Below the pieces are notes generated by a model. That model had not been told where the DNA came from and searched no databases. It saw only the letters and a list, made by a program, of their open reading frames with translations. DNA of 64,000 nucleotides from Acidiphilium sp. 37-60-79 (lineage in GTDB: Bacteria > Pseudomonadota > Alphaproteobacteria > Acetobacterales > Acetobacteraceae). This document shows, piece by piece, positions 43,911-52,986 of this stretch (position 1 is its first letter; each line of letters opens with the position of its first letter). A program made the position numbers and the translations under genes. The stretch covers positions 87,655 to 151,654 of the forward strand of contig NCBV01000006.1 in NCBI GenBank assembly GCA_002279355.1. Direction: 5' to 3'.

Positions 43911-46900
43911 TCAGCCCGCGTTCGTCGATGACCGCAGCCCCAAATTCAACAATACCGGCAGCGCGAACAACACTAACGGGAATTGCACGATAAAGCCGGA
44001 AATAATCGCAATCGCCAGCGGCTGTTGCATGCCCGATCCTTCACCCATCGCAAACGCTAACGGCAACAACGTCAAAATCGCCGCAAGGGTGGTCATCGCA
44101 ATCGGCCGGAGCCGGTTGCGGCTGGCAATCACCAATGCGTCATGCGCGTCATAATGCTCAGCGAGCGACTGATATTCCGACACATAAAAAATCGCCATCT
44201 CGGTCGCAAGGCCTACAATCATGGTCATCCCCATGAGTGCGGTGATGTTAAGCTGCACACCCGATATAAATAAACCGATAAACACCGCGAGACTGGCGAG
44301 CAACGCGGTAAATAAAATTGCTCCCGCAATCACAAAACTACGATATAAAACCAGCAGTAATATGAATTCAGCCACCATCGCCGCTATGAACACGCGCGCG
44401 AGTCCGGCAAAGGCGATTTGTTGCTGCTTGTACAGCCCGCCTAACGTGTAATGCATACCCGGCGGCAGCAAACCCGGCTTGGCCATGGTTTTGCGCACAT
44501 CCGCAATCACCCCGTCGATCCCCCGGCCGCTGATCCGAGCCGTGACGGCGAGGATTTGCTGCAAATTTTCCCGGTCGATTTCGGGTTGCCCGGAAACAAT
44601 ATCGATGCGGGCAAAATCGCCAAGCGGCACCAAAGCACCCGTAGGCGTCGCCATCGGGATGCGCCCCAGCGCGCCAATATCCTCACGCGCCGAATCTGGC
44701 AGCACCACACGCACGTCAGTGAAACGATAGGGGCCAGGTAACGCCGTCACCACACTGCCTTGCAGCGCGGTTTGCAATGTTTGGCGCACAAGATCAGGAT
44801 CGAGGCCGAGCATCGCTGCGCGCGCTGGATCGACATGAATATCCACCGCATCACCCGCAAGGGTAACGCCATCAAACATCGAGACCACGCCTTTAATTTT
44901 ACCAATCGCCGCACCAACACGCTGCGCCGTCGCCACCAAAGTGCTGGGATCGCCATGCAGCTTGATCTCGATTGGTTGCGGCACCCCTGTCAAATCACCG
45001 AGCAAATCGCTCAGCATTTGCGAAACATCAAAATCAACACCGGGCACCTGATTCTCAATTTTCGCCCGGATCCGATCCATGACCGGCCAAATCAAGCGAC
45101 GATCAGCCTGGGGTTTGAGTTCAACGAAAATATCGCCCTGATAGGGTTCGTTCAAATCCCCACCAAGGCCGCTGCCAGTGCGGCGCGAAAAAGTCGCGAC
45201 CGCAGGATCGGCCCGCAAAATCGCCTCGATCTGATGCACCTCGCGCACCGATTCGGTAAGCGAGGTGCCCGGTTTGGTCTGGTAATTCAGCACAAAGCCG
45301 CCCTCATCCAAATGCGGCAAAAACCCCGTTGGCACCGCCCGATACGCCAAAACCCCCGCCACCATCAACGGCGCGATGCCCAGCCATAACAAAGCCGGGC
45401 GGGCAATCAAGCGGGGCAACAAACGCCGATGCACCTGCTCCATCCAACCCTCCCGCCCCGCCCGCAGCCGCAGCGCCGCCGGATCTTGCCAGCGATCAAA
45501 ATTGATCAGCAAGCGGGCCAGCACCGGCACAGCAAAAGCCGAAAGTAGCCATGAGGCAATCAACGTCGCGGCAAGCGTGATCGACAAGGCTTTGAAAAAT
45601 GCCCCGGTAACGCCTGATAAAAATGCGAGCGGCGCAAACACGATCAAGGTCGCCATCGATGATCCGGTGAGCGGGCGCAAAAACTCGGCTCCCGCCGCGA
45701 GCACGCCGCCTTTCGCCGCCGTACCCGTCGCATGGCCCGCCCGCCGGGCAATATGTTCAATCATCACGATCGCATCATCGATCACCAGCCCAACCGATGC
45801 TGCAAGACCGCCTAACGTCATGATATTGAAGCTCAGCCCTAACAGCGACAGGAGCAAAATCGCCCAGGCCATTGAGGCGGGCACCACGAGCAACGCAACC
45901 AGCGTCACCCGCCAATTGCGCAAAAACCCAACGAGCACCAATCCCGCAAGCGCGATCCCAATCAATATGGCATCGCGCACCGACCCAGCCGCCGCCGTCA
46001 CCAAGCCGCTCTGATCATACCATTTCACCAAACGAACACCGGGCGGCAAATCGGGTTGATATGTTTTCAACGCCGCGCGCACCGCACGATCCACCGCCAC
46101 CGCATTCGCATTCGGCTGTTGAAAAACCTGCAACGTCACCGCCGGCCGACCATCCTCAGCCACCCGGTAATAAACCGGCACATGGCCGAGCCGCACCGTT
46201 GCGATCTGATCGAGCCGCACCACCCCATCAGCCCCCGCGCGCACCACGATCCGGCCAATATCGCGCACGGTATTCAGCGTATTATTTTGCACGAGCAAAT
46301 AGAGCCGATCATAATCATCGAGCCGCCCCACAGCGGCGAGCACGTTCGAGCGAGCAACCGCCTGCTCGACTTGAGCAAGCGTCACATGCATCGCAGCCAA
46401 GCGCTGCGGCTGCACCAGCACATGCACCTCCGGCGTCGCACCGCCTTGCACACTCACCTTGGCAACACCCTGAATGCGCGTCAGCAGCGGCACGATATGA
46501 TCAACCGCCACCGCCCGCAGCCGGACTGGCGATACGCGCTGACCGGTCATGGCATAAGCGATGATCGGGAAAACGGTTGGGTCCATCCGGCGCACCACAT
46601 AATGGGTGCCGAGCGGATAATTGGGCAGCATTTGCGCCATCGCGGCATCCACCGCGAGCGTCGCCTCCCCCATTTTCTCGCCCCAATTGAAATCGAGATA
46701 AATCTGGGCCGACCCGCGCGACGTCGCCGAGCGAACCGAAACAACGCCCGGAATCGCCCGCAAGGCCTGCTCGGTCGGTTTGGTCACCTGCAACACCATT
46801 TGCGGCGCTGGCCGCGCTCCGGCGTCGATATTGATCCGCACCCGTGGAAACGACGTGCGCGGAAACAGGCCAACCGGCAGGGACAACGCCGCGACCATGC

Positions 46901-46976
46901 CCGCCACCGCCAAACTCACCATCACGAACAAAATCGCGCGCTGCTGGCGCGCGAGCAGGCGAGCAAGCCCGATCAT
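43911..46976 (-). CDS. RND efflux transporter permease
   Basis: Inner-membrane proton-driven pump of a tripartite system, 1021 residues with the twelve-helix, two-porter-loop RND layout. TM4 reads GLVIDDAIVMIEHI, the Asp-Asp pair of drug-type (HAE) pumps. The porter part (FVELKPQADRR, PGVDFDVSQML, GVPQPIEIKLHGD) instead resembles metal-type (CzcA/CusA) pumps. The CusA methionine triad was not found. The substrate is open: metals, organic cations or solvents. Its start overlaps the adaptor gene stop (ATGA). Operon order on the minus strand is outer-membrane factor, adaptor, permease. Confidence 0.9.
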   Translation of the reverse strand: MIGLARLLARQQRAILFVMVSLAVAGMVAALSLPVGLFPRTSFPRVRINIDAGARPAPQMVLQVTKPTEQALRAIPGVVSVRSATSRGSAQIYLDFNWGEKMGEATLAVDAAMAQMLPNYPLGTHYVVRRMDPTVFPIIAYAMTGQRVSPVRLRAVAVDHIVPLLTRIQGVAKVSVQGGATPEVHVLVQPQRLAAMHVTLAQVEQAVARSNVLAAVGRLDDYDRLYLLVQNNTLNTVRDIGRIVVRAGADGVVRLDQIATVRLGHVPVYYRVAEDGRPAVTLQVFQQPNANAVAVDRAVRAALKTYQPDLPPGVRLVKWYDQSGLVTAAAGSVRDAILIGIALAGLVLVGFLRNWRVTLVALLVVPASMAWAILLLSLLGLSFNIMTLGGLAASVGLVIDDAIVMIEHIARRAGHATGTAAKGGVLAAGAEFLRPLTGSSMATLIVFAPLAFLSGVTGAFFKALSITLAATLIASWLLSAFAVPVLARLLINFDRWQDPAALRLRAGREGWMEQVHRRLLPRLIARPALLWLGIAPLMVAGVLAYRAVPTGFLPHLDEGGFVLNYQTKPGTSLTESVREVHQIEAILRADPAVATFSRRTGSGLGGDLNEPYQGDIFVELKPQADRRLIWPVMDRIRAKIENQVPGVDFDVSQMLSDLLGDLTGVPQPIEIKLHGDPSTLVATAQRVGAAIGKIKGVVSMFDGVTLAGDAVDIHVDPARAAMLGLDPDLVRQTLQTALQGSVVTALPGPYRFTDVRVVLPDSAREDIGALGRIPMATPTGALVPLGDFARIDIVSGQPEIDRENLQQILAVTARISGRGIDGVIADVRKTMAKPGLLPPGMHYTLGGLYKQQQIAFAGLARVFIAAMVAEFILLLVLYRSFVIAGAILFTALLASLAVFIGLFISGVQLNITALMGMTMIVGLATEMAIFYVSEYQSLAEHYDAHDALVIASRNRLRPIAMTTLAAILTLLPLAFAMGEGSGMQQPLAIAIISGFIVQFPLVLFALPVLLNLGLRSSTNAG

Positions 46977-47980
46977 CGGTCGATCCGCACAGCCATGCCC
47001 GGTTTGAGCTGATAATTACCGCTGACCACAATCGGCAAAGCCGGATCGATCGGCCCAGTCACCACGGCCCGGCGCACGGTGCGGGCAATAATCTGCACAT
47101 CAACCGCCCGAGCATGACCATTGGCGACCTGCCAGAGCTGAAACGCTCGCCCATGCGGCAGCGCCGCATCACGCGGCACAATCACCCCGCGCGCCGTGCC
47201 AATATCGATCTTGGCGGTTACCGATTCACCCACCAGAAAGCCTGCCTGATCCATACTTATCGTCGCATCGACCAACCCCGTCTGCGGATTGACCATGGCG
47301 CTGATCGCGCTAACCCTGCCCCGCACCGCGTGCACGGCATGGGCAACGCGCAGCAGCGTAACCGGATCACCCACCCGAACAGCGCGGGCCTCGCCCGAAT
47401 CAAGCCCCACCGTGGCGACCAAATCATCAGCGCGCACAATGGTCATCAGCGCCGCCCCGGGCATCACCGCCGCACCCGGCGCCGCCGCGATTTGCGCCAC
47501 AACACCATCATACGGTGCGGTGATGGTGGTCATTGCCCGCGAGGAACCTTCCAGGCGCAGCGCCCCCCGCACCGCGATCGCCGCTTGCTCGGCTTGTTCG
47601 GCTTGGGTGAGCTGCATCGCGGTGGCCAAATGAGCGGCAAGCAATGTGCGGGTATGAACAAGGTTTTGCCGTGCGGCACGCACCGCCGCCTCAGCCTGAG
47701 CATAAGCCGCCTGCGCGCTCGGCGCCGTGCCGATCACCGCCAACGCCTGACCACGACGCACGGCAAGCCCCGGCAAAACATCGAGCTTCGTCACAATGCC
47801 CGCATAAGCCATCGTGATCGTATCGCTCGCTCCCGGCCCCGCGCCGATCGTGCCATAAACCGTCACACCGCGATCAATCGCACCAGATTTCACCGGAATC
47901 GTGCTCACCAAAACACGCGGCGGCGATGCCAATGCGATCGGCACAAGCACGAACCAGAGGGCGAGAAAACATCGTGTCAT
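46973..47980 (-). CDS. RND periplasmic adaptor (membrane fusion protein)
   Basis: Periplasmic link between permease and outer-membrane channel. The 335 residues start with a cleavable-type signal MTRCFLALWFVLVPIALAS, then a lipoyl half (IVTKLDVLPGLAVRRGQALAVIG), a short helical hairpin (about 90-145, Ala/Gln-rich), the second lipoyl half (APYDGVVAQIAAAPGAAV) and a beta-barrel with VGDPVTLLRV. No extra His/Met-rich metal-binding stretch is visible. It overlaps both neighbours by four bases (ATGA), so the operon is translationally coupled. Confidence 0.9.
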   Translation of the reverse strand: MTRCFLALWFVLVPIALASPPRVLVSTIPVKSGAIDRGVTVYGTIGAGPGASDTITMAYAGIVTKLDVLPGLAVRRGQALAVIGTAPSAQAAYAQAEAAVRAARQNLVHTRTLLAAHLATAMQLTQAEQAEQAAIAVRGALRLEGSSRAMTTITAPYDGVVAQIAAAPGAAVMPGAALMTIVRADDLVATVGLDSGEARAVRVGDPVTLLRVAHAVHAVRGRVSAISAMVNPQTGLVDATISMDQAGFLVGESVTAKIDIGTARGVIVPRDAALPHGRAFQLWQVANGHARAVDVQIIARTVRRAVVTGPIDPALPIVVSGNYQLKPGMAVRIDR

Positions 47981-49350
47981 CGGGGGGATCCGTTCAAATT
48001 GGCCCTGAGCCGGTCAATCTGGGGCAGGCCCGCACCCAGCAAATTCGCCCGTGCGATCCGGCCCGCTGCAATTTTTTGCTCAAGCGCAATCAGCTCGGTG
48101 CGCCGCAGCGCCTGCTGATTGATCAAATCGGTTTCGGTGCGGGCATCAATCAAATGGCCGCGATAAGCGCGCCGCGCCGCACGCACCGCATGATCCGCCA
48201 CCACCAGCCGCGCCGCAGCAGCGCGGCGCTGTGCGTCCAGCACGGCCAGCGTCTGCTGCGCCGCAACCGCGCCCCCCTGCGCGCCCGCCAAAGCCGCGGT
48301 AAACGCCGCATGCAATTGTCGGCGCGTGGCCCGCGCGACGGCAATGCTACCCCGATTGCCATTGAACAGCGGCAAATTGACCGACAGGCTCGGCCCCACC
48401 GTGGCAACCCGGCTGGTATCGGACCCCCCATTGACGCTGAGCGACAGCAACGGAAATTGCGCCAAAATCGCCGCCCGCACATCAGCATCGGCGGCCCGAT
48501 ACCCGTAACGCAACGCGATCAAATCAGGTCGACGCCGCGCCAGCGTTACGATCAGCCGGTTCGCCTCGCGCGGCGTGAGGCGCGCAATCACTGGTCGCGC
48601 CAGCCGGATCGGCGCGTCGGGGGCAACCCCCAGCAGCGCCGCAAGCGCCGCCTGATCGGTCACGGCCTGTTGCGCCGCCAGATCACGCGCCGCATCGAGG
48701 CTAGCGAGGCTCGCACTGGCAGCCGCCGCCTGATCGATCGTCACATTGCCCGCAGCGACTTGGCGTTGCCCGTCCGTCACCAAACAGTCCAGTGCCCGTC
48801 GCGCCCGATCGAGCGCCACAAGGCTGCGCTGATCCGCCCAAATGGCCGTCGCCAGGGTTTCAGCCTGGGATGCCACTTGCCATTCCTGCCACAACAGATT
48901 CGCTGAAACCTCGCCTGCGCGTGCGCGCGCCGCACGCACACGCACACCACGCGTCACCAAGGCGGCGAGGTCTTGGGTGAGCGATCCGGCAATCGATGGT
49001 GCAACGGCCGGGCCGCCTAACAGCGCACCAAACCCACCTTGCAGGTTAGGATCGGGCAACAGCCCCGCCGCAAAAATCTGCGCCTGCGCCACCCCCGCTT
49101 GCGCCCGCGCCGCCCGCAACGCCGGATCATTCAGCACCGCCAAAGCCGCCAGCGCCTGAGGCGATAAAGCTGCTGACAGATCAATCACCCGCCCATCCGG
49201 CAAGGTATGATCCAGCGTCGCGAGCGATCGATGCAGCGGAGGCGCTAAGCGTAACGGCCGCGCATGATAGGTCGCGCATCCCGCCAATAACGGCGCGAGC
49301 CCGATCAAGCACATCGCCGGTCCAATCAGGCGCTGGTGCCAAGCTTTCAT
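47977..49350 (-). CDS. TolC-family outer-membrane efflux lipoprotein
   Basis: Outer-membrane channel of the RND pump, 457 residues. It begins MKAWHQRLIGPAMCLIGLAPLLAGC with a lipobox LAGC, then two homologous alpha-barrel repeats (ARAQAGVAQAQIFAAGLLPDPNLQ; AADADVRAAILAQFPLLSLSV). A 75-residue in-frame upstream extension was dropped because it lacks a signal and runs into the divergent regulator region. The CzcC/NodT-style sequence fits a heavy-metal or drug system. First gene of the operon; its promoter must lie in the 126-base gap shared with the two-component system. Confidence 0.9.
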   Translation of the reverse strand: MKAWHQRLIGPAMCLIGLAPLLAGCATYHARPLRLAPPLHRSLATLDHTLPDGRVIDLSAALSPQALAALAVLNDPALRAARAQAGVAQAQIFAAGLLPDPNLQGGFGALLGGPAVAPSIAGSLTQDLAALVTRGVRVRAARARAGEVSANLLWQEWQVASQAETLATAIWADQRSLVALDRARRALDCLVTDGQRQVAAGNVTIDQAAAASASLASLDAARDLAAQQAVTDQAALAALLGVAPDAPIRLARPVIARLTPREANRLIVTLARRRPDLIALRYGYRAADADVRAAILAQFPLLSLSVNGGSDTSRVATVGPSLSVNLPLFNGNRGSIAVARATRRQLHAAFTAALAGAQGGAVAAQQTLAVLDAQRRAAAARLVVADHAVRAARRAYRGHLIDARTETDLINQQALRRTELIALEQKIAAGRIARANLLGAGLPQIDRLRANLNGSPR

Positions 49351-49476
49351 GATGAATGGATCATCCCGATCGCGACTGTGACCGATGCCCGCTGCCCGTG
49401 GCCTTTCGTGCAGCTTGTCGTTTGGTAATGTTGCGTGACGTCGCTTGACCAGCATCGCGAAACCGTTGCTCCTGGC

Positions 49477-50178
49477 ATGGTGATGGCGTCGAACCCTGCT
49501 CTGCGTATTCTCCTGATCGAAGACGATCATCGCGTGGCCGAGCTGGTGCGCGTCGGCTTGGAGCCTGAAGGGCACAGCGTCACGATCGTGCCGGATGGCC
49601 GCACCGGCCTGTTGCGTGCGGGCGGTGAGGCGTGGGACATCATCATCATCGATCGAATGCTGCCAGGGCTCGATGGCCTCGGCCTACTGCGCATGTTGCG
49701 TGGGGCGGGCATCACCACCCCGGCCTTGTTTCTCACCGCACTGGGCGGCGTCGATGATCGGGTCGATGGTTTGCGTGCCGGCGGCGATGATTATCTGGTC
49801 AAACCCTTTGCCGTCACCGAGCTCAGCGCGCGCATCGCCGCCTTGATCCGGCGGGGCGCGGCCAAACCAATCGATACCGTTTTGCGGGTCGATGATTTGG
49901 AGCTCGACCGCTTAGCCCGCGAGGTCCGGCGCGCGGGCCAGCACATCGCGCTCAAACCCCGCGAGTTTTTATTACTCGAATATTTGATGCGCCATGCCGG
50001 TCAGGTCGTCACCCGGACCATGCTTTTGGAATCGGTCTGGGACTTCCATTTTGATCCGCAAACCAGCGTGGTGGAATCCCACATCTCGCGGCTGCGCAGC
50101 AAAATCGATCGCGGCTTTCCCCGCGAGCTGGTGCAAACGGTGCGCGGCGCAGGCTATCGGCTCGGTGATGCGCGCTAA
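49477..50178 (+). CDS. OmpR/PhoB-family response regulator
   Basis: Two-domain transcription factor of 233 residues. The receiver domain has the acidic pair ED in LLIEDDHR, the phospho-acceptor Asp59 in IIIIDRMLPG, the Thr/Ser switch in LFLTALGG and Lys in YLVKPF. The C-terminal winged helix has LKPREFLLLEYLMRHAGQVVTR and SVVESHISRLRSKID. Starts at 49477 or 49483 are both possible. The histidine kinase start overlaps its stop by 11 bases. Being divergent from the RND operon, it is the obvious candidate regulator of that pump. Confidence 0.92.
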   Translation: MVMASNPALRILLIEDDHRVAELVRVGLEPEGHSVTIVPDGRTGLLRAGGEAWDIIIIDRMLPGLDGLGLLRMLRGAGITTPALFLTALGGVDDRVDGLRAGGDDYLVKPFAVTELSARIAALIRRGAAKPIDTVLRVDDLELDRLAREVRRAGQHIALKPREFLLLEYLMRHAGQVVTRTMLLESVWDFHFDPQTSVVESHISRLRSKIDRGFPRELVQTVRGAGYRLGDAR

Positions 50179-51532
50179 ACTGCTCAACACCACCAGCGTC
50201 AGGCTGGCCGCGATGGGCGTTGTGCTCGCGTCAACCAGCGCGGTGGTTGTGTTCGGGGTGATTTATATCAGCGCGTTAGGAGCGATGCGCACCACGCTCG
50301 ATACCGAACTGAACAATGAAATCGCCGAGATCATGGTGCGCGGCCCGGACACGCCCCCTGCCGTGATCGAAGCCGGCGTCCGCGCCGCCATTGCCGCACC
50401 ACCCACCGGCACGTTTTTCCGCCTGATGAATGCCCAAGGCCAAATCGTGGCCAGCGACCTTGCGCTCCCGCCTTTGGCACAAGGCTGGCATAGCCTAACT
50501 GCCCCCAAACCAACCCGCTTTCCGGATCATATTCGTGCCCTGCGCGTTCGCGTCCAACGCCTCGCCACCGGCGGCACGCTCCTGGTGGCTGCCGATGCCT
50601 CGATGCTCGACGAAATGGACGCCTTGATCCTACGCAGCTTTCTGATCGGCTTTGGTATCACGCTCGCCATCGGCCTCGCTGCGGGCATCGGCTTTGGCCG
50701 CCGGGCGCTAGCTCGGATCGAGGCGGTGAGCGCCGCCGGAGAAAAAATCATGGCGGGCGATTTCACCAAGCGGATACCGCTCTCCGGATCGGGCGATGAA
50801 TTCGACCATCTCGGTGCCGTGATCAACGCGATGCTCGCGCGGATCGAACTTTTGATCGGCAATATCCGCGCCGTTGGCGATGAAATCGCGCATGATCTGC
50901 GTGCGCCGCTCACCCGGTTGCGCCAATCGCTCGAACTAATGCTGCGCGAGCGCGCCCACCCGGATTTGCCGTCCGCCTTGGCTGATGCGATCGATCAGGT
51001 TGACGCAACCTTGGCGCTGTCCGCTGGCATTTTGCGGCTCGCCCAAATCGAAAGCGGCGCGCGGCGCGCATCGTTTGCCAAGCTCGATCTGTCAGCCCTA
51101 CTCGATGACCTTGCCGATACCTACGCAACCGTCGCCGAGGATCACGGCGCGACGCTGCAGGCCGCCATCGCGCCCGAGCTCTCCCTGACCGGCGATGCCG
51201 CGTTACTCAAACAACTATTTTCTAACCTGATCGAAAACGCCCTCACCCATGCTGGCCCTGCCGCCGCAATATCGCTCACCGCGCGGCGCAGCCATACGAC
51301 CATCACGATCACACTCTCCGATCACGGTCCCGGAATCCCGGCCGATCGCCACGCCGAAGCCCTCCGCCGATTTGGCCGGCTCGACCCCAGCCGTTCCACC
51401 GAAGGCCACGGGCTAGGCCTGCCCATCGCGTGCGCAATCACCGCTCTGCATGATGGCACTTTCACCCTAACCGCCACCAATCCAGCCTGTGAACGCCCAG
51501 GCCTGACCATCCTATTGACCCTACCGGCCTAA
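50168..51532 (+). CDS. Sensor histidine kinase
   Basis: Membrane kinase of 454 residues. TM1 is near residues 12-33 and TM2 near 155-177, enclosing a periplasmic sensor of about 120 residues with no known fold. A HAMP linker follows, then the HisKA phospho-acceptor His242 in DEIAHDLRAPLTRLRQS, the N box NLIENALTHA, and G boxes DHGPGIP and GHGLGLPIA. It overlaps the regulator gene and should phosphorylate its Asp59. Sequence style is close to CzcS/IrlS/QseC kinases. The signal is unknown, perhaps a metal or the pump substrate. Confidence 0.92.
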   Translation: MRAKLLNTTSVRLAAMGVVLASTSAVVVFGVIYISALGAMRTTLDTELNNEIAEIMVRGPDTPPAVIEAGVRAAIAAPPTGTFFRLMNAQGQIVASDLALPPLAQGWHSLTAPKPTRFPDHIRALRVRVQRLATGGTLLVAADASMLDEMDALILRSFLIGFGITLAIGLAAGIGFGRRALARIEAVSAAGEKIMAGDFTKRIPLSGSGDEFDHLGAVINAMLARIELLIGNIRAVGDEIAHDLRAPLTRLRQSLELMLRERAHPDLPSALADAIDQVDATLALSAGILRLAQIESGARRASFAKLDLSALLDDLADTYATVAEDHGATLQAAIAPELSLTGDAALLKQLFSNLIENALTHAGPAAAISLTARRSHTTITITLSDHGPGIPADRHAEALRRFGRLDPSRSTEGHGLGLPIACAITALHDGTFTLTATNPACERPGLTILLTLPA

Positions 51533-51612
51533 CACACAAACCAGATGAGCCCGCACAAATGATAATAAGACAATGAGACAATACCCATTGATTCTGTTTG
51601 GGCAAGTTTTCT

Positions 51613-51627
51613 TTCCGAAAGTCTTAA
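51613..51627 (+). repeat. 15-bp repeat, left copy, with inverted repeat
   Basis: TTCCGAAAGTCTTAA, identical to the copy at 52944-52958. It also forms an inverted repeat CGAAAGT/ACTTTCG (51616-51622 and 51627-51633) with a 4-base loop. It lies 80 bases past the kinase stop and upstream of the XRE gene. The two copies bracket the XRE-GNAT pair. Confidence 0.6.
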
Positions 51628-51710
51628 CTTTCGAGAGCCCTACTCACAGCGACCCCGCCGAAAGCCACCAGTCGGCTGAACGCCCGATCTATCCTCACCC
51701 TCTTGATGGG

Positions 51711-51744
51711 TTCCCGTATTTGGAATAACTTCCCGAATATGGAA
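51711..51744 (+). promoter_or_regulatory. Tandem operator-like repeats at the XRE start
   Basis: TTCCCGTATTTGGAA (51711-51725) and TTCCCGAATATGGAA (51730-51744) differ at two positions and each has the dyad TTCC-N7-GGAA. They are 19 bases apart start to start, about two helical turns. The second includes the likely start codon ATG at 51739. This arrangement fits autoregulation by the XRE protein, which is inference. Confidence 0.55.
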
Positions 51745-52299
51745 CTTAGTAAAACAGATCAGAAGCTGGTTCTTGCCGAACACCTACGGACGCTCCGCGT
51801 TGATCGCGGCCTCACCCTGCAGGAGCTCGCCGCCAAAAGTGGCATCAGTCGAGCCACGCTGTCTCGGATCGAGAACGGCGAAGTCAGCCCTACGGCTGAA
51901 ACTTTGGGCCGCCTGGCCTCAGCATTCGCAGTGCCGGTTTCGCAACTGCTGACTCCTATGGAGCAAAGGTTGCAAGCATTCGTTCGTCATGCCGAGCAGA
52001 TCGTTTGGCTCGATCCCAACAACGGCTATTCTAGGCGCACCGTTTCCCCGCCAAGTGGGCAATTGAAGCTCGAAATGATTGAGTGCACCATCGCGCCTCA
52101 CCAACGGATTGCATACGATAAGCCTGCGGTTTTGGGCCACGAACATCATCTCGTGCTGCTCTCCGGGGCTCTCTCGCTCGTCGTTGACGGCGAGCGGTAC
52201 GAACTACTTCCAGGCGACTGCCTTAGGTACAGGCTTCTCGGGTCTTCCTGCTTCGAAACGGGTGATCAATCCGCTCGCTACTTCATCGCACTAGCTTAA
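51739..52299 (+). CDS. XRE-family regulator with C-terminal cupin domain
   Basis: A 186-residue DNA-binding regulator. The N-terminal HTH (about 15-70: LRTLRVDRGLTLQELAAKSG, ISRATLSRIENGEVSPTAETL) is of the SinR/XRE type and the C-terminal part (about 90-186) is a cupin barrel with HEHHLVLLSGALSLVVDGERYELLPGDCLRY, likely sensing a small ligand. A longer start at 51703 is possible, but no ribosome-binding site precedes either; translation may be leaderless. It is followed 13 bases later by a GNAT gene. Such XRE-cupin/GNAT pairs recur in bacteria and the regulator probably controls its own operon. Confidence 0.85.
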   Translation: MELSKTDQKLVLAEHLRTLRVDRGLTLQELAAKSGISRATLSRIENGEVSPTAETLGRLASAFAVPVSQLLTPMEQRLQAFVRHAEQIVWLDPNNGYSRRTVSPPSGQLKLEMIECTIAPHQRIAYDKPAVLGHEHHLVLLSGALSLVVDGERYELLPGDCLRYRLLGSSCFETGDQSARYFIALA

Positions 52300-52312
52300 A
52301 GGATCGGCTACG

Positions 52313-52837
52313 TTGGAAATACGCATCATCGAACTGGACGGTTCGGCTATTGAGGCTCACCTGGTTTCCCTTTCTCGTATACTCGCCGATTGCGTGGCCG
52401 AGGGCGCGGCGATTAGTTTTATGTCGCCGCTGTCTCACGACGATGCGTCGCGGTTCTGGGCGCGGGACGTCCAGTCTGATGTTGCAGCCGGGCGGCGGAT
52501 TCTTTTTGGGGCTCTGCGTGACAACGACCTTCTTGGCACAGTGCAACTAATTACGGCTATGCCACCCAATCAGTCACATCGCTGCGAGATAGCTAAAATG
52601 ATCGTGGACCCGCGGGCTCGCAGGCTAGGTATTGGCCGATTGCTCATGACCCGCGTTCTCGTTCGCGCGCAAGAACTCGGCAAGACGCTTGTTACGCTGG
52701 ATACGCGAACTGGAGACGTAGCCGAACCTCTCTATGGTTCCGTGGGCTTCGAAGTCGCGGGCGTAATTCCAGATTTCGCGTGGGATCCGGACGGAAAGGC
52801 GAGACATGCGACAACCTATATGTTCCGTCGATTCTAA
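52313..52837 (+). CDS. GNAT-family N-acetyltransferase
   Basis: A 174-residue acetyl-CoA-dependent transferase. Motif A is visible as CEIAKMIVDPRARRLGIGRLLMTRVLVRAQ with the R-x-x-G-x-G pyrophosphate loop near residues 104-109, and motif B as LYGSVGFEVAGVIPDFAWDPDGK. The start is TTG at 52313, nine bases after AAGGA. It is cotranscribed with the XRE-cupin regulator, so the acetylation target may be the ligand sensed by the cupin, a drug, or an amine; none can be proven. Sequence composition is less G+C-rich than the flanking core genes. Confidence 0.85.
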   Translation: MEIRIIELDGSAIEAHLVSLSRILADCVAEGAAISFMSPLSHDDASRFWARDVQSDVAAGRRILFGALRDNDLLGTVQLITAMPPNQSHRCEIAKMIVDPRARRLGIGRLLMTRVLVRAQELGKTLVTLDTRTGDVAEPLYGSVGFEVAGVIPDFAWDPDGKARHATTYMFRRF

Positions 52838-52943
52838 CGAATAATCTTGCGTTTTGTATTCTGCGGCCTCAGTTGCTTGCAATCACTATATCTGCCTGGC
52901 GGTGGTATCGATACGTCTAAATTACGATTGTAACTTTCGTAAA

Positions 52944-52958
52944 TTCCGAAAGTCTTAA
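52944..52958 (+). repeat. 15-bp repeat, right copy
   Basis: Second copy of TTCCGAAAGTCTTAA, 1331 bases from the first and in the same orientation. Here too it takes part in an inverted repeat, ACTTTCG/CGAAAGT (52933-52939 and 52947-52953) with a 7-base loop. It lies 106 bases after the GNAT stop and 28 bases before the end of the convergent orphan gene. Confidence 0.6.
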
Positions 52959-52986
52959 ATTACGGTAAATGAGATGGCTTATATTT

